From positions 1 to 57,544 of the forward strand of contig CAJKFS010000011.1 in assembly GCA_905199225.1 (NCBI GenBank): a stretch of 57,544 nucleotides of DNA, given 5' to 3'. The notes beneath the pieces were generated by a model. It saw only the letters and a program-made list of their open reading frames with translations, ran no database searches and was not told the DNA's origin. This DNA is from an uncultured Collinsella sp. (GTDB taxonomy: Bacteria > Actinomycetota > Coriobacteriia > Coriobacteriales > Coriobacteriaceae). The position numbers were made by a program, and so were the translations under genes. Shown piece by piece: positions 32,449-39,410 of this stretch (its first letter is position 1; each line of letters begins with the position of its first letter).

Positions 32449-33540
32449 CTACAGTTCAACTTCCAGTTCGGCTTTGTGTTCGTTGAGGTAGTCGCGCATG
32501 TAGGGGATGGCAAATGAGACCTTGCCGTACGAGGGCGCCTCAATGATCGACTCTCTCAGCAGACGACTGCGGATGGAACTTACCTGTTGAGGTGTCTTGT
32601 TTAAGTCATCGGCAACCATGCTGGTCGAGCATGTCTGTCCCAGTGAAGCCATGCTCAAAAGATAAGCGATGCACGTGGGCGGAATGCGCTGCAGCGCGGG
32701 TTCAATCACCATGGCGCAGAAGCGTTCGCGTGCCGTTGCAATGCCGCGCTCGGCTTCTTCTTCTCCAATAATCGCTGTATGTGCGCGTCTCGCCAACTGC
32801 CATGCGTAGTATCCAACGAGTTGGATCATGAAAGGATAGCCTTGCGTTGCCTCGGCAAGTTGGCCGGCAATACCTGGCTGCAACTCCATGCCAGACGCTT
32901 CAATGGTTTCCTCGAGGGAGTACGACACTTCGGTTACTGCCACAGCCTTCAGGTCAAAGGGGAGGGCACGGCGCAAAAACGTAAGTGTCTTTCCGTTGAT
33001 GATGCTTTCAATCATCGAAGGCAGCCCAGCAAAAACAAAGGCGATATCAAGGTCTTCGCCGATAACTTGCTGAATCGCAATGGAGAGCGTTCGGACCTCA
33101 TCGAGCTCTGCGTCTTGAACTTCGTCGAGAGTGATGAGCAGGCCATTTCCATTCTTGGATATTGTCTGTCTCATGGCGTCGCGTAGCGATGGGCCGATTC
33201 GCTCAATATCTATGCTGCCGATGGATATGCCAGCTACGGTGGGCTCAAATCTGGCGTGTTTGGCCTGGAATTTGGGCTGCAGCTGTTCGAGAATGCGCTG
33301 GCAAAGTCCCTCGGTTGCGACCTCTTTTATGACCGTCCAGCCACGGCTTTGCGCCAAACGTGAGCACTCGTCAAGGAGGACCGTCTTGCCCGTTCCACGG
33401 ACGCCGGCTATGCGCATTAGGCGCCCCGGGGCACCGGGCCCGTTGACGAGGCCCTCATTGAATTCTTCGAGCACATCTTCGCGGCCGATAATCGTGGGAG
33501 GTGTTTTACCTGCTGTGGGCTTAAAAGGGTTTGTTTGCAT
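32449..33540 (-). CDS. AAA+ ATPase with C-terminal winged helix (STAND/Orc-like)
   Basis: 363 residues. P-loop GVRGTGKT at about residues 45-52, Walker B LLITLDEVQDA, and a later FVFAGLP sensor region; the C terminus (VADDLNKTPQQVSSIRSRLL) is a winged helix. The family (COG1672-like, archaeal-type or Orc1/Cdc6-like ATPases) occurs in mobile and regulatory settings; no exact role is known to me. Start chosen at ATG 33540 with AAAGGTGG upstream; a GTG at 33549 is in frame. Six ten-base repeats lie directly upstream and could be binding sites for this protein. Confidence 0.83.
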   Translation of the reverse strand: MQTNPFKPTAGKTPPTIIGREDVLEEFNEGLVNGPGAPGRLMRIAGVRGTGKTVLLDECSRLAQSRGWTVIKEVATEGLCQRILEQLQPKFQAKHARFEPTVAGISIGSIDIERIGPSLRDAMRQTISKNGNGLLITLDEVQDAELDEVRTLSIAIQQVIGEDLDIAFVFAGLPSMIESIINGKTLTFLRRALPFDLKAVAVTEVSYSLEETIEASGMELQPGIAGQLAEATQGYPFMIQLVGYYAWQLARRAHTAIIGEEEAERGIATARERFCAMVIEPALQRIPPTCIAYLLSMASLGQTCSTSMVADDLNKTPQQVSSIRSRLLRESIIEAPSYGKVSFAIPYMRDYLNEHKAELEVEL

Positions 33541-33555
33541 GTGAGCCACCTTTGC

Positions 33556-33623
33556 TCAAGATATAGCAAGATATAGCAAAGTATAGCAAGATATAGCAAA
33601 GTATAGTGAGATATAGCAAAGTA
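33556..33623 (-). repeat. Six tandem ten/eleven-base repeats upstream of the AAA ATPase gene
   Basis: On the minus strand the units read TTGCTATATC or TTGCTATACT-like, repeated about every 10-11 bases, one helical turn. Being AT-rich and just upstream of the start, they may be promoter-embedded iterons; slippage could change copy number. Confidence 0.75.
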
Positions 33624-33749
33624 AGCGCTACTCGCGGGTTTTGCGGTGGTGCTATTTTCCAAATGCCGCGCGGATAAAGCGCTGGACGAACAGCTTGTTG
33701 GCAACTCACGAGGGCTCGGGGTGCCAATTTGGGGTGCAGTAGTGCTGCG

Positions 33750-33907
33750 CCACGAAAAGGGCCTATCTACTACGTTTAAGCCGCAGAGGTCAACCATAGC
33801 CGGCTATTTTGAAAATCGATAAGCTCTCTACCAGCGGTTTTGTTTTCGCACTTTTCAGCATGGTCTGGGCTCTCCACGTTAACGTAGTAGATGGGCCCCT
33901 TTTGTGG
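33750..33907. repeat. 158-bp palindromic element with 27-base ends (MITE-like)
   Basis: Ends 33750-33776 and 33881-33907 are imperfect complements around the word CTATCTACTACGTT / AACGTAGTAGATG. Pairing continues weakly inside. Together with copy 3 of the 67-bp repeat it fills the 567-base gap between the divergent AAA ATPase and GntR genes; otherwise I see only promoter space. Confidence 0.6.
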
Positions 33908-33968
33908 CAAGGGGCCGACCTGCGGCTCAGGGTAGCCAAAAAAGCCACGTCCCAAAAAGACTGTTGGA

Positions 33969-34035
33969 AGTTGCGGTGGAATAGTTCCTGTTTTTGCTGC
34001 TGAAGGCTTTGAACAGGAACTATTCCACCGCAACT
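33969..34035. repeat. 67-bp palindromic repeat (copy 3)
   Basis: The best-preserved copy: perfect 24-base arms (33969-33992 and 34012-34035) that begin AGTTGCGGTGGAATAG. Upstream of the GntR gene. Confidence 0.87.
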
Positions 34036-34107
34036 TATGAGGGGGCGGGGGATGCGATAGTATTGCATGGTGGTATTCGATTAACCGAGGCTTCATCCGA
34101 GGGCTTT

Positions 34108-34800
34108 ATGGAACAACACCAGCATAATCAGAGCCTGCAAGATCAGGCATACAACGCATTGCGCTCCAAGATCATCTATGCCGAGCTCAGGCCCGGCACG
34201 CGTCTTTCGGCGATTGGTCTGGAAAAGGAGACGGGAATCGGGCGCACGCCCATTCGCGAGTCCTTTGTGCGCCTGCGTGAGCAGGAGCTGGTGGAAACGC
34301 GTCCCAAAAGCGGCACCTATGTCTCAAAAATCAGCATGGAGCGCGCCGAGAACGCTTGTTTCTTGCGCGAGAAGCTCGAGAGAAGCGTGCTTATTAAATG
34401 CTGTTCGGCCGCCTCGCCCGAGCAAAAGCAGCGGCTCGAGCAGATTCTTACCGAGTCCGAGTCGCTCGACCATGGCGAAACGCGCCGTTTCTTTGACCTG
34501 GATAACCTGTTCCATGAGGCATGTTTTGAGATTGCCGGTCGTCACATGTTGTGGGATTGGATGAAGAGCATCAACACGCATTTTGAGCGATACAACTGGT
34601 TGCGTATGGTGTCGCAGGATTTGGATTGGGAGCCGATTCGTCGGCAGCATCGCCGGATTCTCGAGGCCATTAAGAGGGGCGATACCGACGCGGCGAGCTA
34701 TCTGGCAGAGACACACCTGCACCTGATGCCCGAAGAGCAAGGTCCGGTTATCGCCTTGCATCCCGACTATTTTGAGCTGTCCAAAGACTCGGCCATCTAA
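34108..34800 (+). CDS. GntR/FadR-family regulator (FCD domain)
   Basis: 230 residues. The winged helix lies at residues 5-72 (DQAYNALRSKIIYAELRPGT, GIGRTPIRESFVRLREQELV, PKSGTYVSKI). The all-helical FCD domain follows, with DLDNLFHEACFEIAGRHMLW and QHRRILEAIKRGD, the usual Asp/His metal or ligand positions. It converges on eda; many FCD proteins respond to hexuronates or sugar acids, so control of eda/kdgK or the uronate genes is possible but unproven. The ATG at 34108 follows CCGAGGGC; a longer frame to 33994 runs through the 67-bp repeat and is unlikely. Confidence 0.87.
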   Translation: MEQHQHNQSLQDQAYNALRSKIIYAELRPGTRLSAIGLEKETGIGRTPIRESFVRLREQELVETRPKSGTYVSKISMERAENACFLREKLERSVLIKCCSAASPEQKQRLEQILTESESLDHGETRRFFDLDNLFHEACFEIAGRHMLWDWMKSINTHFERYNWLRMVSQDLDWEPIRRQHRRILEAIKRGDTDAASYLAETHLHLMPEEQGPVIALHPDYFELSKDSAI

Positions 34801-34815
34801 TTTGTCCCTTTATTT

Positions 34816-34882
34816 AGTTGCGGTGAAATAGGGATTGTTTTGCGGCTCTGATGGTGTAGGCAGTCCGTATTCCACCGCAAGT
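34816..34882. repeat. 67-bp palindromic repeat (copy 4)
   Basis: Arms AGTTGCGGTGAAATA and TATTCCACCGCAAGT, 67 bp overall, 15 bp after the GntR stop. Part of the 393-base convergent gap before eda, which otherwise holds the hairpins listed next. Confidence 0.82.
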
Positions 34883-34908
34883 GACGGGGCACATCGGGGC
34901 ACGAAAAA

Positions 34909-34974
34909 GCTGCGGTGCCGCTTGGAGGAAAAGACCGGAAGCAAGGGTCCATTCCTCCAGACGGCACCGCAGCT
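34909..34974. terminator. Bidirectional hairpin between GntR gene and eda
   Basis: AGCTGCGGTGCCG pairs with CGGCACCGCAGCT, with TTGGAGGAA/TTCCTCCAG stacked inside. T-runs follow on both strands (GTTTTGG on plus, CTTTTTCG on minus). Confidence 0.78.
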
Positions 34975-35036
34975 GTTTTGGTGGCTCGGCTTTTGTCGAA
35001 GTGGCTTAGTTGAGCGCGACGGCCAGCCGAGTAGGC

Positions 35037-35137
35037 AAAGCGGCTTGGAGGCGTGTCGCTTCCGTCACGTTCTATCAGCATACAAGACGGTTTTGGTTCT
35101 TGTTCGTGACGGAAACGGCGCGCTTCCGAGCCGCTTT
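35037..35137. repeat. 101-bp long imperfect hairpin
   Basis: 33-base arms at 35037-35069 and 35105-35137 (AAAGCGGCTTGGAGGC... and its imperfect complement ending CCGCTTT) surround a 35-base AT-rich loop. Similar in build to the other intergenic palindromes. Confidence 0.65.
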
Positions 35138-35141
35138 AAAA

Positions 35142-35176
35142 GAAAGGGGGCGAGGTTTAGGGCACGCCCCCCTTTC
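35142..35176 (-). terminator. Terminator of eda
   Basis: GAAAGGGGGCG pairs with CGCCCCCCTTTC (one bulge); on the minus strand TTTCTTTT follows. Confidence 0.82.
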
Positions 35177-35193
35177 ACGATAGAGAGCTAAAC

Positions 35194-35835
35194 CTAGCCG
35201 CGGACCTTCTTGACGACGTCCATGGCCTCGTGGGCGATCTGCTCGACCTTGGAGAAGTCGCCGTCGGCAAACAGGGCCGGCTTGACCATCCAGGTGCCAC
35301 CGCAGGCGATGATGGCGGAGGAGCTCAGGTACTCCTCGACGTTGGCGGTGCTCACGCCGCCGGTAGGCATAAAGCGGTGACCGACAAACGGAGCGGCGAG
35401 GGCCTTGATGGTGTTCAGGCCGCCATACTGGGACGCGGGAAAGAACTTGGTGACCTTGAGGCCCAGGTTCTCGGCTGCGGTGACCTCGGAGGGGGTCACG
35501 GTGCCGGGAAGGACGGGCAGGTCGATGTCGATGCAGTGCTTCACGACGTCCTCGTTGTAACCCGGGGAGACGATGAACTTGGCATCGGCTGCGCGGGCCT
35601 GCTCAACCTGCTCGACGGTCAGGACAGTGCCGGCGCCAACGCACATCTCGGGCTCGGCCTCGGCCATAGCGGCGATGCACTCGGCGGCGCAGGCGGTGCG
35701 GAAGGTGACCTCGGCGGACTTCATGCCAGCTGCCATAAGGGCGTGGGCGAGCGGAGCGGCGTCCTCGACCTTGTCGAGCACAACGACCGGCACGATGCCC
35801 AGGGACTCAAGCGTGGTGTAGAACTGATCGAACAT
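35194..35835 (-). CDS. eda: KDPG aldolase (2-dehydro-3-deoxyphosphogluconate aldolase)
   Basis: 213 residues, class I Schiff-base aldolase. It cleaves KDPG to pyruvate and glyceraldehyde-3-phosphate. Motifs: GIVPVVVLDKVEDAAPLAHAL, the Glu in SAEVTFRT, VGAGTVLTVEQV, FIVSPGYN, LPGTVTPSEV, and the Schiff-base Lys in LKVTKFFPAS, then MPTGGVS. Start ATG at 35835 with GAAAGGAAC upstream. It lies 3' of kdgK with a 254-bp gap full of hairpins, so the two may be transcribed together or separately. Confidence 0.95.
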   Translation of the reverse strand: MFDQFYTTLESLGIVPVVVLDKVEDAAPLAHALMAAGMKSAEVTFRTACAAECIAAMAEAEPEMCVGAGTVLTVEQVEQARAADAKFIVSPGYNEDVVKHCIDIDLPVLPGTVTPSEVTAAENLGLKVTKFFPASQYGGLNTIKALAAPFVGHRFMPTGGVSTANVEEYLSSSAIIACGGTWMVKPALFADGDFSKVEQIAHEAMDVVKKVRG

Positions 35836-35885
35836 GATGTTCCTTTCGATGTGTGGCGCGCATGGGCGCGTGATTGCCAAGTGTG

Positions 35886-35966
35886 CTGGTCAGGAGCCGA
35901 TTTTGGATTGGTTATCGGAGGCACTGCTTGTGGTTCAAGCAATTCCAAAACCGGCTGCTCGACCAG
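35886..35966. repeat. 81-bp imperfect palindrome between eda and kdgK
   Basis: CTGGTCAGGAGCCGATTTTGG pairs imperfectly with the right arm ending CCAAAACCGGCTGCTCGACCAG (35945-35966). Two shorter hairpins follow (GGCAAAACC/GGTTTTGCC near 35983-36018; GCGGGCCGCAG/CTGCGGCCCGC near 36037-36073). Confidence 0.6.
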
Positions 35967-36089
35967 TCATGTAGGGAATGCCAGGCAAAACCGGAATGGG
36001 ACTGGTGGTTTTGCCCGGCCGGAGGAATCGGGGAGCGGGCCGCAGGGGTATGGGATTGGAAAGCTGCGGCCCGCGGAATGGGGAACGAA

Positions 36090-37124
36090 TTAACGGGCGA
36101 CGCGGGTGCCACCGTCGGCGGCGGATGCCGCGGCTGCGATCTCGTCTGCGGTCACCAAGTTGGAATCGCCCTTGATAGTGAGCTTGAGGATCGAGGCTGC
36201 AATCGCGTAGTTGACAGCGTCCTGCGGGTCAAAGTCGTTGATGAGGGCATGGACGAGGCCGGCGTTGAAAGCGTCGCCGGCGGCAACGCCCTCGAGTACG
36301 TGCACGTCGTGAGCCGGGGAGAACCAGTGCTCGCCGCTCTCGGCCTCAAAGAGCATGCCCATCCAGATGGAGCGCTCGACGCAGGAGATGTTGCGGACGA
36401 CCGAGGCGACCTTCTTGCAGCCGTACTCGGCGCAGATCTGACGGGCCATCTCGACATAGGTGTCGCGCTCCTCGATGCCGTGGGCAAGGGAGCCAGAGAC
36501 GCAGGTCATACCGAGGCCAGCAGGCGCATCCTCGTCGTTGGCGATGCAGATGTCGACGAGCGGCAGGAGTTTCCTCATGGTGGCCTGCGACTTCTCGGGC
36601 GACCACATCTTGCCGCGATAGTTCACGTCACACACGGTGGTGATGCCCTTGGCGCGGCAGGCGGCGAGCGCATCCTTGCAGGCGGCGGCCATCTCATCGG
36701 AGACGGCGGGGGTCACGCCGGAGAAATAGAAGACATCGATGCCCTTGAGGATCTCGTCCCAGTCAAAGACGTCGCGCTTGGCCATGTTGATGGCAGAGTA
36801 CTTGCGGTCGTAGACGCAACCGTTGCCGCGCTGCGAGGCACCGACCTCAAACACATAGGAGCCAAGGCGGTCGCCCTGACGCACGACGCGCGTGGTGTCG
36901 ACGTCGTAGGCCTTCAGCGAACGCAGGGCGCACTCGCCCAGACGGTTGGCCGGGACAACGGAGACGTAAGCGGCCTTGTCGCCCTGGTAGGCCAGGGAAA
37001 GCGCAGTGTTGGCCTCGGCGCCGCCGTAGCGGACGTCAAACTCGGTTGCCTGCTCAATACGCAGGTGGTCTTTGGGTGAGAGTCTCATCATGATCTCGCC
37101 GAAGGTAAGAACCGTTTTACCCAT
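36090..37124 (-). CDS. kdgK: 2-keto-3-deoxygluconate kinase (PfkB family)
   Basis: 344 residues, ribokinase/PfkB fold. It phosphorylates KDG to KDPG, the common step after both uronate branches. Features: VLTFGEIMMRLSP at the start, DVRYGGAEANTALSLAYQG (substrate-binding Gly-Gly), DVNYRGKMWSPE typical of KdgK, and VAAGDAFNAGL with the catalytic Asp. Start ATG at 37124 with AAAGGAG upstream; a longer frame to 37187 runs into the operator region. Divergent from a KdgR-like LacI gene with several palindromes between. Confidence 0.93.
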   Translation of the reverse strand: MGKTVLTFGEIMMRLSPKDHLRIEQATEFDVRYGGAEANTALSLAYQGDKAAYVSVVPANRLGECALRSLKAYDVDTTRVVRQGDRLGSYVFEVGASQRGNGCVYDRKYSAINMAKRDVFDWDEILKGIDVFYFSGVTPAVSDEMAAACKDALAACRAKGITTVCDVNYRGKMWSPEKSQATMRKLLPLVDICIANDEDAPAGLGMTCVSGSLAHGIEERDTYVEMARQICAEYGCKKVASVVRNISCVERSIWMGMLFEAESGEHWFSPAHDVHVLEGVAAGDAFNAGLVHALINDFDPQDAVNYAIAASILKLTIKGDSNLVTADEIAAAASAADGGTRVAR

Positions 37125-37166
37125 GGTCGCGCAGCTCCTTTTACTCGTGCGTACACCTTTGATATG

Positions 37167-37224
37167 GCGTTGGCACGCAGGTGCCAAGACGGTAGGGTGC
37201 GTCTTTGCACCTGCGTGCCAACGC
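37167..37224. promoter_or_regulatory. Two palindromic operators upstream of kdgK
   Basis: TTGGCACGCAGGTGCCAA (37170-37187) and TTTGCACCTGCGTGCCAA (37204-37221) start 34 bp apart and are also an 18-base perfect inverted repeat of each other (37167-37184 with 37207-37224). They may bind a dimeric regulator, perhaps the GntR-type protein at 34108, or form a leader hairpin. Confidence 0.65.
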
Positions 37225-37228
37225 TTGC

Positions 37229-37257
37229 CGAAATCGGTTTACGAAATCGGTTTCGTT
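37229..37257. promoter_or_regulatory. LacI/KdgR-type operators between kdgK and the LacI gene
   Basis: CGAAATCGGTTTAC is followed directly by CGAAATCGGTTTCG; the second copy is nearly palindromic. GAAATCGGTT also occurs at 19385 (transporter) and 30568 (SDR promoter region), which suggests one regulator for these genes. Confidence 0.65.
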
Positions 37258-37358
37258 TCGAGTTGTAGTATACTCACCTACAGCGTTTTGCAACCGAGAT
37301 TTTTAAAAAAATGCCTAAAATGGCTCAGATCGCCGACAATTGGGAAACGGGGTGCGTT

Positions 37359-38381
37359 ATGGCGCAGATGAGAATCAAGGACATTGCCGCCGAGGCGGGC
37401 GTGAGTCCGGCCACGGTCTCGCGCTACCTCAACAACCGCCCCGGGCAAATGACCGAGGAGACTCGTGCTCGCATCGCGGCGGTTATCGAGCGCACCGGCT
37501 ATCGCCCGCGTGCCGCCGCGCGCAATCTGCGCAGCTCGCGCACCAACCTCATTGGCGTGATCCTGGCCGACATCGCCAACCCGTTCTCCAGCGCCATGCT
37601 CGAAGGGCTTTCCGCCAGCGCCGCCGCGCGCGGCTGCTCGCTCATGACGGCCATTAGCGGAAACGACCCCGCCAAGGAGGCCGAGTCGCTCACCAGGCTT
37701 ATCGACGCTGGCGTAGATGGCCTGGTCGTCAACACCTGCGGAGGCAATGACGAGGCGATCGCCGCGGCAGCGGGACGTCTGCCCGTCGTGCTGCTCGACC
37801 GCGACGTTGCCGACGGCGGTGTCGATCTGGTGACATCTAACAACCGTGAGCTGGTCGCTGGCTTGGTAGACGAGCTCGCCGCCGTTGGCAGCGAGCGCCT
37901 GTGCCTGCTCACCGAGGCAAGCGACGACAGCCCCGTGCGTCGCGAGCGTGCCGAGGCCTTTGCCGACGAACTTTCGCGACGCGGCCTTGCGGGTGAGGTC
38001 GTCACTCTGGCCGACGGTGGCGCCTCGGGCGTCGGCCGCTTGGACGAGACCATCCGCGGCTATGCAGGCAAAAAGCTCGGCCTCATTGCTGTCAACGGCC
38101 TGGTTTTCCTGCGTCTGACCGAGGCGCTGGCGCAGCTTGGTCCCTCGCTGCCGGCGGGGCTCAAAATCGCGACGTTTGACGACTACCCCTGGAACCATGT
38201 GCTCTTTGGCGGCGTGACCACGGCCGCGCAAGACACCCTTACAATCGCCGAGCGCGTGGTCGAGCGCCTCTCCGAGCGCATCGACGTTGTTACCACTACA
38301 GTGGGCGAGGCCGCAAAGCTGGCGCCCAAACGCATCGAGATCCCCGGCCACATCGAACACCGCGCATCGACCTCGCGCTAG
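37359..38381 (+). CDS. LacI-family regulator, KdgR-like
   Basis: 340 residues. Helix-turn-helix RIKDIAAEAGVSPATVSRYL at residues 5-24, hinge RPRAAARNLRSSRTNLIGV, then the sugar-binding domain (ANPFSSAMLEGLSASAAARG, VDGLVVNTCGGND, DDYPWNHVLFGGVTT). Divergent from kdgK with operators between, matching the Bacillus KdgR arrangement, where KdgR (LacI type) represses KDG genes. Start chosen at ATG 37359; an ATG nine bases later and a longer frame to 37311 are possible. The effector may be KDG or KDPG, by inference. Confidence 0.87.
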   Translation: MAQMRIKDIAAEAGVSPATVSRYLNNRPGQMTEETRARIAAVIERTGYRPRAAARNLRSSRTNLIGVILADIANPFSSAMLEGLSASAAARGCSLMTAISGNDPAKEAESLTRLIDAGVDGLVVNTCGGNDEAIAAAAGRLPVVLLDRDVADGGVDLVTSNNRELVAGLVDELAAVGSERLCLLTEASDDSPVRRERAEAFADELSRRGLAGEVVTLADGGASGVGRLDETIRGYAGKKLGLIAVNGLVFLRLTEALAQLGPSLPAGLKIATFDDYPWNHVLFGGVTTAAQDTLTIAERVVERLSERIDVVTTTVGEAAKLAPKRIEIPGHIEHRASTSR

Positions 38382-38383
38382 GC

Positions 38384-38413
38384 TGTGTGATAATATATAG
38401 ACAATGTCATACA
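38384..38413 (+). promoter_or_regulatory. Operator/promoter of TA module 2
   Basis: TGTGTGA and TCATACA are separated by 16 bases, the same geometry as at 27740-27769. The core TGATAATATATAG includes a -10-like AT stretch. AGGAGG follows at once. Confidence 0.7.
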
Positions 38414-38423
38414 GGAGGTATCC

Positions 38424-38918
38424 ATGGCTGCGTCTGTGCTGAGTGTGCGAGTGGACTCGTCAATTAAAGACTCATTTGCCGAACTGTGCGAAGAGCTTGG
38501 CATGACTTCGTCTGTTGCGGTCAATATGTTTATGAGGCAGATGCTGCGCGAGCGCTCTCTGCCGTTTGTTCCTTCACTTGGTAAAAGCTCTGCGAGCGAA
38601 AGCGCCGCGACGGGTATTTTGGATACTGCCCAGATTGAGTCCGCCGTCCGCGAGGCGGCCAGCTCGATTCCCGCCATCAAAACCGTGATTCTTTTTGGTT
38701 CGTATGCTCGTGGCGAGGCGCATGCCGATAGTGATATTGACTTGCGTCTCGAAGTCGATCGCGAGCGGGGCTTTGGTCTTTTCGCGCTGTCGGCATTTGG
38801 TGAGGCGGTGCGCAAAGAAACCGGGAGGCAGGTTGATCTCGTCTCTAGTGATCATCTTGATGACGATCTTGCCGCGGTAATCGAGCGCGAAGGAGTGATC
38901 CTTTATGATCGCGCGTAA
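38424..38918 (+). CDS. DinJ/RelB-like domain fused to MntA-type nucleotidyltransferase (antitoxin), copy 2
   Basis: 164 residues, same two-domain plan as the protein at 27780. N terminus SVRVDSSIKDSFAELCEELG, then NMFMRQMLRERSLPF; the nucleotidyltransferase has LFGSYARGEAHADSDIDL with GSx10DxD intact. The linker between domains is the most diverged part, while the DNA-binding half is nearly identical to copy 1. Because the toxins are also close, cross-neutralisation and cross-repression are possible. It overlaps the HEPN gene by 14 bp and follows the KdgR-like gene by 42 bp with its own promoter. Confidence 0.85.
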   Translation: MAASVLSVRVDSSIKDSFAELCEELGMTSSVAVNMFMRQMLRERSLPFVPSLGKSSASESAATGILDTAQIESAVREAASSIPAIKTVILFGSYARGEAHADSDIDLRLEVDRERGFGLFALSAFGEAVRKETGRQVDLVSSDHLDDDLAAVIEREGVILYDRA

Positions 38919-39276
38919 GTCAGACTGCCTTCGCGCCCAAGAGGTTTTGGAGGCCATCTCCGAAACGAACGAGCGCATCAAGGCTTTTGATATCACCGAG
39001 GACCAGTTTCTGCATGCGAATGACGTGCGGACGAGGGCGTTGGCGGACTCCCTTTTGATGTGTGCGCTTAGGGTGACGGAAGAAGCGGGCAAATTGTCGG
39101 AACGCTCGCAGCGGCTTCATCCCGAAATTGAATGGCGTGGAATTATCGGCATGAGAAATTATCTTGCGCATGATTACGGCAATGTCGACCGCTCGGTTGT
39201 TTGGGATGCAGTGACGATGGAGTTCCCTGCGCTGGAACGAGCCTGTAGACAAATTGTCTCCGAATCTGAACGCTAG
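38905..39276 (+). CDS. HepT-like HEPN toxin, copy 2
   Basis: 123 residues, paralogue of the protein at 28255, roughly four fifths identical by eye. The Rx4HxY motif is kept as RNYLAHDY (R84, H89, Y91). The strongest conservation is in LADSLLMCALRVTEEAGKLS and in LHPEIEWRGI before the motif. The ATG lies 14 bp before the antitoxin stop. No repeat like those at 27694/28643 flanks this copy. Confidence 0.87.
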   Translation: MIARKSDCLRAQEVLEAISETNERIKAFDITEDQFLHANDVRTRALADSLLMCALRVTEEAGKLSERSQRLHPEIEWRGIIGMRNYLAHDYGNVDRSVVWDAVTMEFPALERACRQIVSESER

Positions 39277-39410
39277 CCGCTCGTTCGCAACTGCCTGTTC
39301 GCACACGTTTTTTGAGCGCTTGATACGCTTTAACCCTGCGGAAACATTTTTCTGCGATAGTATCTGCGATATAGACCAGTCGAAACCCGCCCGAAAGAAA
39401 GGGGAGCGAC

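Noticed and set aside
33417..33797. A minus-strand frame through the ten-base repeats with Tyr/Leu-rich sequence
   Set aside because: It is the translation of the repeats in a frame that overlaps the AAA ATPase start; no homology.
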